From contig NZ_JNXG01000017.1 of assembly GCF_000717025.1 (NCBI RefSeq), forward strand, positions 350,249 through 414,248: 64,000 nt of DNA, written 5' to 3'. A model generated the notes under the pieces. It was not told the DNA's origin and did not search any database. It worked only from the letters and a program-made list of their open reading frames with translations. The stretch's first letter is position 1, and the number at the start of each line of letters is the position of its first letter. This stretch comes from Streptomyces atroolivaceus. GTDB lineage: Bacteria > Actinomycetota > Actinomycetes > Streptomycetales > Streptomycetaceae. Shown here one piece after another: positions 46,930 through 54,672 of the stretch. The translations under genes and the position numbers were made by a program.

Positions 46930-47460
46930 TCAGAGCACCCCCATCAGCGGGCCGCCCGGGAGGGGCACCCCGAGCAGGTTGTCGAAGACGAAGTAGGTCA
47001 CGAGGGAGAGTCCGGCCGCGATGAGCGGATCGCGGTCGTGGTGACGGCTGCCCAGGGCGTAGGCCGAGCCCCAGAAGAGCAGGGCACCGGAGATGGGGAA
47101 CCCGAGGGGGCCTATGAGGACGGCGAAGGCGAGGAAGACACCGGTGAGCAGGGCGACGGTGCGCCGGTCGGCGGGTTCGTCGAGGTCGACGTCCTCACCG
47201 CCCTCCGCCTCGCCACGGCCGCCGCGCAGGACGTCGACGGCCAGCAGCACGGCGACCGCCAGCAGCCCGATACCGACGACGACCGGGACGGTTCTGGGAC
47301 CGACGGGCCCGCGCTGGGTGATGTCCACGCTCATCGTCAGGGCGTCGGTCAGGACGAGGACGCCCAGCACGAGCAGCAGGACGCCGACGCCGAGTTCGGA
47401 GTGTTCGCGCAGCCAGGCGCGTGCGCCGGCGGGGCGGGAGGGTGTGGTCTCGTCCGTCAC
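46930..47460 (-). CDS. tctB: Tripartite tricarboxylate transporter, small permease TctB
   Basis: The 176-residue protein has four membrane helices (GVGVLLLVLGVLVLTDAL, VPVVVGIGLLAVAVLLAVDVL, TVALLTGVFLAFAVLIGPLGF, and a last one including LIAAGLSLVTYFVFDNLLG). The RGPVGPRTVPVVVG segment after helix 1 is typical of TctB. GTG 47460 overlaps the TctC stop (GTGA), so translation is coupled. The acidic loop GEAEGGEDVDLDEPADR lies on the cytoplasmic side. Confidence 0.92.
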   Translation of the reverse strand: MTDETTPSRPAGARAWLREHSELGVGVLLLVLGVLVLTDALTMSVDITQRGPVGPRTVPVVVGIGLLAVAVLLAVDVLRGGRGEAEGGEDVDLDEPADRRTVALLTGVFLAFAVLIGPLGFPISGALLFWGSAYALGSRHHDRDPLIAAGLSLVTYFVFDNLLGVPLPGGPLMGVL

Positions 47461-48440
47461 AGTCCCAGCTCCTCGAGCACGGTGGCGACACGCCGGTCCT
47501 GGGCGTCCAGGAAGTCGCCGAAGTCGTCGCCGGTGAGGAACGCGTCGTCCCAGCCGTTCTTCTTCATGGAGTCGCGCCACTGCTTCGAGTCGTGGAGCTC
47601 GCTCACCAGCCCGATGAGCTTGTCGCGTTCGGCCTCGGAGAGTCCCGGCGGGGCGACGATGCCTCGCCAGTTGGTGAAGTCGGTGTCGAGGCCGGCCTCG
47701 CGGAGGGTGGGCGCGTCGAGGCCCGGGACCCGCTTCGGGCCGGTGACGGCGAGGAGCCGCAGCTCACCGGCCTCGATCTGGTCGAGGTACTCGCCGACGC
47801 CCGAGACGCCGAAGCCGACCTTGTTGCCGAGGATCGAGGCGAGCAGTTCGCCGCCGCCGTCGAAGGGGATGTAGTTGACCTGCTGGGGGGCGATCCCGGC
47901 GGCCTTCGCCATCAGCATCGGCGCCAGGTGGTCGGGTCCGCCGGGTGAGGATCCGCCGCCGACCGGGATCTTCCCCGGGTCCTTCTTCCAGGCGGTGAGC
48001 AGCTGGTCGATCGTCCTGTACGGGGAGTCCTTGGCGACGACGACGATGTCCTGCTCCTCGGTGAGCCGGGCGATCGGGGTGGTGTCGGCCAGGGTCGTGG
48101 ACGACTTGTTGGTGTGCACGGCGCCCACGACACCCAGCCCCATGGACATGGCGAGCTTGCCGTTGCCGTGCTCGGCGGCCAGCCGGGTCACACCGACGGT
48201 GCCGCCCGCGCCGGGCAGGTTGAACACCTCGATGCCGTGGGTGAGCCCGGCGTCCTCGGCGTTCTTCGCCGCGGTGCGCGCGGTGATGTCGTAACCGCCG
48301 CCGGGTGTGTTGGGAACCATGAAGCGCAGTCCGGGAATCTGCGTGCCGGTGTCGGAACCGCTGCCGGTGGAGAGCAGCGGCGGCCCGACGACCACCAGCA
48401 GCGCGGCTCCGAACAGGGCGAGTGGAGTGCGCAGTCGCAC
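47457..48440 (-). CDS. tctC: Tripartite tricarboxylate transporter solute-binding protein TctC
   Basis: The 327-residue protein starts with a hydrophobic N-terminal segment (TPLALFGAALLVVVGPPLL) but has no lipobox cysteine, so it is either secreted or held by an uncleaved helix, unusual for a Gram-positive binding protein. The mature part is the TctC fold: RFMVPNTPGGGYDITART, NLPGAGGTVGVTRLAA, GGGSSPGGPDHLAP, VNYIPFDGGGELLASILGNKV. It hands carboxylates to TctAB. GTG 48440 has AAAGG upstream. It diverges from a CitB-type response regulator, with a motif shared with the citMHS promoter between them. Confidence 0.93.
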   Translation of the reverse strand: MRLRTPLALFGAALLVVVGPPLLSTGSGSDTGTQIPGLRFMVPNTPGGGYDITARTAAKNAEDAGLTHGIEVFNLPGAGGTVGVTRLAAEHGNGKLAMSMGLGVVGAVHTNKSSTTLADTTPIARLTEEQDIVVVAKDSPYRTIDQLLTAWKKDPGKIPVGGGSSPGGPDHLAPMLMAKAAGIAPQQVNYIPFDGGGELLASILGNKVGFGVSGVGEYLDQIEAGELRLLAVTGPKRVPGLDAPTLREAGLDTDFTNWRGIVAPPGLSEAERDKLIGLVSELHDSKQWRDSMKKNGWDDAFLTGDDFGDFLDAQDRRVATVLEELGL

Positions 48441-48508
48441 CGGTGCCGCCTTTCGAGCTCTACGTGTAGGGGGTGATCGAATGTGAGGTGGCCCACATGT
48501 TGCCTGCG

Positions 48509-48524
48509 CGTTAACGAGCTGTCG
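48509..48524. promoter_or_regulatory. Shared motif CGTTAACGAGCTGTCG between tctC and regulator
   Basis: This matches the 16-mer upstream of citMHS (23461-23476) at 13 of 16 positions and lies 69 bp upstream of tctC. It is a candidate binding site of the adjacent response regulator. Confidence 0.55.
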
Positions 48525-48580
48525 CCGTTCCGGAACCAATGGACGTTGTGGTCGTTGTGGTCGCGCTCTACGGTGTCGGC

Positions 48581-49279
48581 GTGACGAGAGTGCTGGTGGT
48601 GGACGACGACTTCATGGTCGCGAAGCTGCACAGCCGCTATGTGTCCGCATTGGACGGGTTCACGGTCGTCGGCGTGGCGCATACGGGCGCCGAGGCCCTG
48701 AGCGCGGCCCGCCGGCTGCGTCCCGACCTGGTCCTGCTCGACATCTTCCTTCCCGACATGGACGGGATCCAGGTGCTGCGGGAGTTGCGCGCGGCGGAGG
48801 AGCGGGACGGGGACACCCGCAGCGCGGACGCGCTGTTCATCACGGCCGCCCGCGACGCCGGGGTGGTCAGGGCGGCCCTGCGCGCAGGCGCCCTGCACTA
48901 CCTGATCAAGCCGTTCCACCGCTCGGCCCTGCAGGAGCAGCTCCAGCACGTGGCCTCGCTGCGCAACCGCCTGGACGCACTGGACGAGGCCCGCCAGGAA
49001 GCCCGCCAGGAGGACGTGGACCGCATCTTCGGCACCCGCCCCCCGGGCTCCCGCGAACTCCCCAAGGGCCTGGCGGCCCATACCGCGGACCTGGTCGAAC
49101 GCGTCCTGCGTGACCACCCGGCCGGGCTGTCGGCCTCCGAGTGCGCCGAGGCGGGCACCCTGTCCCGGGTCAGCGCCCGCCGCTACCTCGAGTACTTCGC
49201 GGAGACGGGACGGGCCGAGGTCTCCCTGCGGTACGGCGGGACGGGCCGGCCGGAGCGCCGCTACCGCGCGGTGTCCTGA
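48581..49279 (+). CDS. CitB/DpiA-type response regulator without adjacent kinase
   Basis: The 232-residue protein has a receiver domain with acidic pocket Asp8-Asp10 (VVDDDF), phosphorylation site Asp54 (VLLDIFLPDMDG) and Lys110 (YLIKPF), then a C-terminal helix-turn-helix of the CitB/DctR class (LSASECAEAGTLSRVSARRYLEYF). Such regulators respond to external citrate or C4-dicarboxylates through a CitA/DcuS-type kinase. No histidine kinase gene lies on either side. It diverges from tctCBA, its expected target. GTG 48581 begins the receiver domain; the frame upstream overlaps the promoter region. Confidence 0.92.
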   Translation: MTRVLVVDDDFMVAKLHSRYVSALDGFTVVGVAHTGAEALSAARRLRPDLVLLDIFLPDMDGIQVLRELRAAEERDGDTRSADALFITAARDAGVVRAALRAGALHYLIKPFHRSALQEQLQHVASLRNRLDALDEARQEARQEDVDRIFGTRPPGSRELPKGLAAHTADLVERVLRDHPAGLSASECAEAGTLSRVSARRYLEYFAETGRAEVSLRYGGTGRPERRYRAVS

Positions 49280-49406
49280 GCCGCCGCCCTTATAGGTGCC
49301 CTGTTCATGTATCGCTCGGCCCCCGGCCACACGGCGCGCGTGAGCATGACATGAACTCCCGGCAGCGTGTCCGAGGTTGGCGCAGCTCGACCGAGGAGGA
49401 CGAACC

Positions 49407-50981
49407 GTGGTCACGTATTCCTTGTCCCGCAGGCAGATGTTCGGATTCGGCGGTGCGGCAGCCGCCGCGCTGATGCTCGGGACGGGGGCGTGGGAGGCGC
49501 GGTCCGCGTTCGCCGCACCCACCCTGAAAAGTGACCCGTTCACCCTGGGGGTCGCCTCGGGCGACCCGACGTCGGACGGCGTCGTGCTCTGGACGCGCCT
49601 GGCTCCCGACCCCTTCGCCCAGGACGGCCTCGGCGGCATGCCGCCGGAACCCGTCCGTGTCCACTACGAGGTGGCGGCCGACGAGCGGTTCCGCCGGGTC
49701 GTGCGCCGCGGCAGCGTCGTCGCGTCCCACGAACTGGCGCACTCCGTCCACCCCGAGGTGCGCGGGCTCGCCCCCGACCGCACGTACTGGTTCCGCTTCA
49801 AGGCCGGCTCCGCGATCTCCCCCGTGGGACGTACGCGCACCACCCCGGCCCCCTCGGCCTCCCCTCGCGAGCTGAAGTTCGCCTTCGCCTCCTGCCAGGC
49901 CTGGCAGGACGGCTACTTCACGGCGTACCACCACATGGCGCAGGAGGACCTGGACCTGGTGGTGCACCTCGGCGACTACCTCTACGAGTCCGGCGTCAGG
50001 ACGAACAAGCGCGGCGTGACCACCGACCCCAAGTTCCACACGGAGACCCTCGACCTCGCCCGGTACCGCCTCCAGTACGGCCTCTACAAGTCCGAGGCGC
50101 CGCTCCAGGAGGCGCACGCCGCCTTCCCGTGGATCATGACCTTCGACGACCACGAGGTGGAGAACAACTGGGCGGCCGGGACCTCCGAGAACGGCGAGGA
50201 CCCGGTGACCTTCCTGCGGCGGCGCGCCGCCGCCTTCCAGGCCCTGTACGAGCACGCGCCGCTGCGCCGCACCCAGCTGCCGAAGGGCCCCGACGTACAG
50301 ATGTACCGCAGGCTCCCCTACGGCCGCCTCGCCGACTTCACCATGCTCGACACCCGCCAGTACCGCGACGACCAGCCGTGCGGCGACGGCACCTCGGCCG
50401 ACTGCGCCGACCGTTTCGGGACGGACCGCACCCTGCTCGGGTCCCGCCAGCGGGACTGGGTCCTCAAGGGCTTCAGCCGCTCGCAGGCGCGCTGGCAGAT
50501 CCTCGGCAACCAGGCGCCGATGGGCCAGACCGACCACGACCCGGGCCCCGGCACGACGGTCTGGATGGACCCCTGGGACGGCTACGTCGCCGAGCGCAAC
50601 CGGCTGCTCGCGGAGGCGGACACCCGCGGGGTGCCCAATCTGGTCGTGATCACGGGTGACCGCCACCAGAACTACGCGTGGGACCTCAAGCGCGACTACG
50701 CAGACCCGGAATCGGCGACTGTCGGCTCGGAGTTCGTGGGAACCTCGGTCACGAGCGGCGGGGACGGCGCCGACATGACGGCCCAGGGCGAGACGTTCCT
50801 GGCGGCGAACCCGCACATGAAGTTCTTCAACAGCCGGCGCGGTTACGTGCGCGTCACGGTGGACCGCGAGCGGTGGACGAGCGACTTCCGCGTCCTGCCC
50901 TTCGTGACGAAGCCGGACGCACCGATCAGCACACGCGCGAGCGTGGTCGTGGAGGACGGGACGCCGGGCGTACAGATCTGA
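49407..50981 (+). CDS. phoD: Tat-exported PhoD-type alkaline phosphatase/phosphodiesterase
   Basis: The 524-residue protein starts VVTYSLSRRQMFGFGGAA, a Tat signal, with cleavage near SAFAAPT. The PhoD domain shows GVASGDPTSDGVVLWTRLAPDP, FASCQAWQDG, HLGDYLYESG, TFDDHEVENNW, QILGNQAPMGQ and TGDRHQNYAWDL, which supply the Fe-Ca metal site. It releases phosphate from phosphodiesters and monoesters such as teichoic acid outside the cell. In Streptomyces phoD is under PhoP control; no classic pair of 11-bp PHO boxes is clear here. An inverted repeat (GTTCATGT/ACATGAAC, 49303-49356) is upstream. GTG 49407 has GAGGAGGA before it. Confidence 0.94.
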   Translation: MVTYSLSRRQMFGFGGAAAAALMLGTGAWEARSAFAAPTLKSDPFTLGVASGDPTSDGVVLWTRLAPDPFAQDGLGGMPPEPVRVHYEVAADERFRRVVRRGSVVASHELAHSVHPEVRGLAPDRTYWFRFKAGSAISPVGRTRTTPAPSASPRELKFAFASCQAWQDGYFTAYHHMAQEDLDLVVHLGDYLYESGVRTNKRGVTTDPKFHTETLDLARYRLQYGLYKSEAPLQEAHAAFPWIMTFDDHEVENNWAAGTSENGEDPVTFLRRRAAAFQALYEHAPLRRTQLPKGPDVQMYRRLPYGRLADFTMLDTRQYRDDQPCGDGTSADCADRFGTDRTLLGSRQRDWVLKGFSRSQARWQILGNQAPMGQTDHDPGPGTTVWMDPWDGYVAERNRLLAEADTRGVPNLVVITGDRHQNYAWDLKRDYADPESATVGSEFVGTSVTSGGDGADMTAQGETFLAANPHMKFFNSRRGYVRVTVDRERWTSDFRVLPFVTKPDAPISTRASVVVEDGTPGVQI

Positions 50982-51515
50982 CGTACGGCCACCGCCGTCG
51001 TGGCGGGCAGTTTCGCGGGGCGGCCGGTGAGCGCCCGTCACCGCCCGCTGAGCTCCGTCGTACTGGGAAAGGCTGCCCCCACCTCCGGAGCGTCATCCGC
51101 GATCACATCCGCCAGGCGCTCGGCCGGCGGCCGACGGTCACCGAGCTGCCCCGGACGACTCACTCGCCAGCGCCCCCCGGGCACACCGGCTCGGCGATCC
51201 CCTCCCCCTGGAGAACCGGGCGGGATGCGGCTCGTACAGAGGAGGCCGAGCCACCGTCCTGGCTTGCCGGCCGCGGCCCGCCCGGGCTCTCGGGAGCCGT
51301 TGCCTGAGCCCTCCCCTAACCGTCCCTTAAGCGCGCCATAACGATCGCCACCTGCGCCTTCTCCCGCCCGGATCCGCCCCCCGCGGCGGCTAGTTTGCTG
51401 ATCACCGGGGCGGGGCCCGTCCCGCCGGCGCCGCACTTCACGGGGGGGCTGCGCCGCCGTACGGGCCCTGTGCCGCGTCCCTCACAGACGTGTCCGTCGA
51501 AGGAGAACCACCACC
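50982..51515. other. Intergenic region before LPMO gene
   Basis: This 534-bp region has no recognisable gene or strong hairpin. Its right part, around 51310-51410, must hold the LPMO promoter; the lower-GC stretches CCTAACCGTCCCTTAAGC and GGCTAGTTTGCTGATCA are the only candidates I see. Frames crossing it on both strands lack homology and ribosome-binding sites. Confidence 0.4.
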
Positions 51516-52583
51516 ATGGCCGTCATCACCACCGCCCGCCGCAGGCTCGCCGGAGGCATCGTCGCGTTCGGCGTCGCGCCGCTCGCGCTGACCGGGCTCT
51601 CCGCCGCCCCGGCCGTCGCCCACGGTTCGCTGAGTGATCCGGTCAGCCGGGTCTCGGCCTGCTTCGCGGAAGGGCCGGAGAGCCCGAAGTCGGCGGCCTG
51701 CCAGGCGGCTGTGGCGGCGGGCGGGACCCAGGCGCTGTACGACTGGAACGGTGTGAACATCGCCAACGCGGCGGGCAAGCACCGCGAACTGATCCCGGAC
51801 GGCAAGCTGTGCAGCGCGGGCAACGACAAGTTCAAGGGGCTCGACCTGCCGCGCGCCGACTGGCCGTCCACGCCCATGGAGGCGGGCAGCCACACCTTCC
51901 GGTTCCGGGCGACCGCTCCGCACAAGGGCTCGTTCGAGCTGTACCTGACCAAGGCGGGTTACGACCCGACGCAACCCCTGAAGTGGTCGGACCTGGAGGA
52001 GAAGCCGTTCGCCACGGCCACCGACCCGACGCTGGAGAACGGGTCGTACGTCTTCGACGGCACCGTACCGCAGGCGTCGGGACGGCAGTTGGTCTACACG
52101 GTCTGGCAGCGGTCGGACTCCCCCGAGGCCTTCTACGCCTGCTCCGACGTGGTCTTCGGCGGGGAGAGCACCGGAGGTGACACCACCGGGGCCGCCCCGG
52201 CGCCGGCCGCGTCGGCCCCGTCCGAGGAGGAGATCGCCGAGGGCACCGACAAGTCGTCCGTCGAGCACAACGGCCACGGTGACGACGACGCGGCGACCGG
52301 CGCGGAGGTCACCGAAGCGGCACCGGCCGCAGAGGCCTCCGAAGCCTCGGAAGCCTCGGAAGCCTCGGAAGCCTCGGAAGCCGGGGCGAACGCTCCCGAG
52401 CCGAACAACGTCGCGGCCTCTCCCGCGAACGCGGCCCCCGCGGACGAGGCCCTCGCCGAGACGGGTGGCAGCGGCAGCACCTCCTACCTCGCGATGGGCG
52501 GAGCCGCCGCGCTGGCCCTCGGCGCGAGCGCCCTGTTCGTCTCGGTCCGCCGACGGGCCGCGGGCGGCGCGCACCGCGCCTGA
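51516..52583 (+). CDS. Wall-anchored AA10 lytic polysaccharide monooxygenase
   Basis: The 355-residue protein has a signal peptide cleaved at AVA-HGSLSDP, which leaves His36 at the mature N-terminus as the copper-brace residue; the second copper His is His136 (ATAPHKGS), and Phe of EAFYACSDV is at the axial position. This is an AA10 LPMO (residues 36-215) that oxidatively cuts chitin or cellulose. A disordered acidic linker with ASE repeats (residues 273-289) leads to the sortase signal LAETG (313-317), a hydrophobic helix and RRR tail. Class E sortases of Streptomyces recognise LAXTG, so the enzyme should be tied to the cell wall. GAAGGAGAA precedes the ATG. Confidence 0.93.
   Translation: MAVITTARRRLAGGIVAFGVAPLALTGLSAAPAVAHGSLSDPVSRVSACFAEGPESPKSAACQAAVAAGGTQALYDWNGVNIANAAGKHRELIPDGKLCSAGNDKFKGLDLPRADWPSTPMEAGSHTFRFRATAPHKGSFELYLTKAGYDPTQPLKWSDLEEKPFATATDPTLENGSYVFDGTVPQASGRQLVYTVWQRSDSPEAFYACSDVVFGGESTGGDTTGAAPAPAASAPSEEEIAEGTDKSSVEHNGHGDDDAATGAEVTEAAPAAEASEASEASEASEASEAGANAPEPNNVAASPANAAPADEALAETGGSGSTSYLAMGGAAALALGASALFVSVRRRAAGGAHRA
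52332..52382 (+). repeat. 9-bp tandem repeat in LPMO linker
   Basis: GAAGCCTCG occurs four times exactly (52341-52376), flanked by one variant unit before (GAGGCCTCC) and a partial one after. It encodes Glu-Ala-Ser repeats and can change length by slippage without shifting frame. Confidence 0.9.
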
Positions 52584-52590
52584 CCGGGTG

Positions 52591-52624
52591 GCTGCCGGGC
52601 CCCGTGTCACCGGGGCCCGGCAGC
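52591..52624. terminator. Hairpin terminator between LPMO and lipase genes
   Basis: A perfect 14-bp stem (GCTGCCGGGCCCCG and CGGGGCCCGGCAGC) with a 6-nt TGTCAC loop lies between convergent genes. Confidence 0.85.
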
Positions 52625-52629
52625 GCGCG

Positions 52630-53514
52630 TCAGCCGATGACCGACGCGCAGGTGGTCGGGGTGGCGCGGGCCGGGTCGAGGGCGTTCGCCACCTCGTGGA
52701 AGGCGATCCTGTCGACGGTCCCGATCGCGACGTGCTCGGACAGGTCGACCGGGCAGAGGTCCTGGAGCAGGACGTTGCGGACGTTCGGCCCGTCCAGGTA
52801 CTGCGTGCGGTACGGGGTCACGACCTCGTCGTACCGGGTCGCGATGACGGTGTAGCGGACCCCGGGCACGGTGTCGCCCCCCGCGTTGAGCTTCGTGATG
52901 AAGGCGGAGCCGGCGATCTGGTCGGCGAGGCCCGGGGTGTTCACGGTGAGGAGATCCTCGGCCCCGGGGAAGTACGGCAGCAGCCGGGTGAGGCCCAGGA
53001 GCGTGGTGCCGTGGTTGTCGGGGGCGATCCCGACGAGGGCGTTCACCTTGTCGGCGCCGCCGAGGAACTTCAGGTAGTAGTTGGGCATCATGCCGCCCTG
53101 GGAGTGGCCGACGAGATCGGCCTCCGGGGCGCCGGTGGCGCCGAGCACCTTGTCGACGAAGACGTCGAGCTGTCCTGCCGACCTGTCGATCGGGCCGAGT
53201 CCGTGGAAGAACGGCACGCCCGGGAGCTGTCCGTAGTCGAGCGAGAAGACGCAGTAACCCCGGTTGACGAGGTACGGCGCGAGGACCAGCCAGTTGTCGA
53301 CCGAGTTCCCGAAGGTCCCGTGGACGAGCACGACCGGGCGGGGGTGGGCTGCGGAGGGCTTGCAGGAGTAGTCGTTCCATCCACGGGACGGAGCGGCGGT
53401 CTCCGCCGCGGTCGCGGTCGCCGCGGGGGCGACGAGTGCGGCGACCGCGAGGAGCAGCGCGGCGAGGGTACGGCGTGCGCGTGGGGTGCGCCGGGCTCGG
53501 TTCCAGGGCAGCAT
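52630..53514 (-). CDS. Secreted alpha/beta-fold lipase
   Basis: The 294-residue protein has a signal peptide with a strongly basic start (MLPWNRARRTPRARR, cleavage near TATAAET). The lipase core shows the oxyanion motif VVLVHGTFGNSVDNW, nucleophile elbow DLVGHSQGGMMPNY, acid near IATRYDEVVTPY, and a late His in RIAFHEVANALD. Two Cys pairs (YSCKPS/YCVF and LCPVD/TTCASV) may be disulfides. It resembles Streptomyces extracellular triacylglycerol lipases. It is transcribed toward the LPMO gene. Two palindromic TTAC-N6-GTAA sites lie about 100-140 bp upstream. Confidence 0.92.
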   Translation of the reverse strand: MLPWNRARRTPRARRTLAALLLAVAALVAPAATATAAETAAPSRGWNDYSCKPSAAHPRPVVLVHGTFGNSVDNWLVLAPYLVNRGYCVFSLDYGQLPGVPFFHGLGPIDRSAGQLDVFVDKVLGATGAPEADLVGHSQGGMMPNYYLKFLGGADKVNALVGIAPDNHGTTLLGLTRLLPYFPGAEDLLTVNTPGLADQIAGSAFITKLNAGGDTVPGVRYTVIATRYDEVVTPYRTQYLDGPNVRNVLLQDLCPVDLSEHVAIGTVDRIAFHEVANALDPARATPTTCASVIG

Positions 53515-53611
53515 CGGGTGGTCTCCTTGCGGCTCAAGGGAGTTGCGATGTCGGTGCGCCCTGCGGTCCGGACCACAGCGAATGACGTTTTTTCAACGTG
53601 CTCATGCCAAA

Positions 53612-53653
53612 TTACGCACGGGTAAGGTGGCGGGGGAAGTTACGCGTCGGTAA
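53612..53653. promoter_or_regulatory. Two TTAC-N6-GTAA sites upstream of the lipase gene
   Basis: TTAC-gcacgg-GTAA (53612-53625) and TTAC-gcgtcg-GTAA (53640-53653), 28 bp apart. Each is an inverted repeat. The second resembles a GlnR half-box (GTTAC-N6-GnAAn), but the match is partial. Confidence 0.5.
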
Positions 53654-53673
53654 AAGATTGCGGCGCCCCTGGG

Positions 53674-54672
53674 TCAGGCCGCGAGCCGCCCCGGCTTCAC
53701 GGCCCCCGGGCCGAACCTGGCCCGCAGCCTGTCGGACACCGCCTCGATCCGCCGCGCCCGTTCGTCCACCGGGTCGAAGGTGAGCTGGCGGGCGGCGCGT
53801 TCCGCGTCGTGAAGCCCCTCCGCCCGCAGCCCGATCCCCCGCACCCGCGCCCGCTGGAGAGCGAACGAGTCCTGGATCCGGTAGGCGAGCGAGGTGAGCG
53901 CCGCCGAGTGGGCGGTGGGCTCCGGGAGCGTACGGCTGCGGGTCAGCGTCGCGTAACCGGTCCGGTCGGCATAGCGCACGGAGACCGCGAGCGAGCGGCA
54001 CACCTGGCCGTCACCGCGCAGCCTGGCCCCCAGCTCCTCGGTGAGCGAGAGGAGCGCGCGGCGATGCCGCTCCGGGTCCAGTTCGTCGTGGGGGAAGGAG
54101 CGTTCGGCGGCGATCGACCGGGCGGCGGCGTTCGGCACGACCCGCGTACGGTCGATGCCGTTGGCCCGCTCCCACAGCTCGCGCCCGGTCCGTACGCCGG
54201 TGATCCGCTGCAGGGTCGCGAGCGGCGCGGCGGCTATCCGGCCGATGGAGTCGAGCCCGTATCCGCACAGGGTGCGCGCGGTCGCCGCCCCGACGCCGTC
54301 CAGCGCGGCGGCGGGCTTGGACGCGAGGAAGCCGGCGTGCTCACCGGGGGGCACCACGAAGGTCGTCCCGGTCGCCGCCTGCCGTGCGGCCATCCTGGCC
54401 AGCATGGGGTTGGAGGCCGCACCGATCGCGCAGTCCACGCCGTGCAGCGCGAGGGCGCGCACCCGGATCAGGGAGGCCAGACCCGCCGCGTCCTGGCCGA
54501 AGTAGCGCAACGCACCGGTGACGTCGGCGAGCGCGGCGCCGGGCGGGGCCGCCTCGACGACCGGGGTGAACGCCCCGAGGAGGGCGAGCAGTGCCTCGTA
54601 ACCCGCGCTGTCCGGCAGTCCGCCGCCGATCCGGCGGAACCGCAGGCACAGGACGGCCGGCTGGTCGTTCAT
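53674..54672 (-). CDS. ImuB-like Y-family DNA polymerase homologue, catalytic residues lost
   Basis: The 332-residue protein has the Y-family palm/fingers/thumb layout (AAIGAASNPMLARMAARQA-like segment, helix-hairpin-helix ALDGVGAATARTLCGYGLDS, little-finger FPHDELDPERHRRAL). The metal-binding positions are gone: motif I reads PAVLCLRFRR instead of D-x-D, and the S-I-D-E-like segment reads ALADVTGALRYFG. That matches ImuB, an inactive Y-family scaffold working with DnaE2 in error-prone repair. ATG 54672 overlaps the dnaE2 stop (ATGA), so it is co-translated with the polymerase. An imuA gene is not present. It is shorter than most ImuB proteins (about 500), lacking the C-terminal extension. 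Confidence 0.85.
   Translation of the reverse strand: MNDQPAVLCLRFRRIGGGLPDSAGYEALLALLGAFTPVVEAAPPGAALADVTGALRYFGQDAAGLASLIRVRALALHGVDCAIGAASNPMLARMAARQAATGTTFVVPPGEHAGFLASKPAAALDGVGAATARTLCGYGLDSIGRIAAAPLATLQRITGVRTGRELWERANGIDRTRVVPNAAARSIAAERSFPHDELDPERHRRALLSLTEELGARLRGDGQVCRSLAVSVRYADRTGYATLTRSRTLPEPTAHSAALTSLAYRIQDSFALQRARVRGIGLRAEGLHDAERAARQLTFDPVDERARRIEAVSDRLRARFGPGAVKPGRLAA

Noticed and set aside
49303..49356. PhoP (PHO) box upstream of phoD
   Set aside because: Only isolated GTTCA-like units in inverted orientation are seen, not two direct 11-bp repeats, so no PhoP site was annotated.
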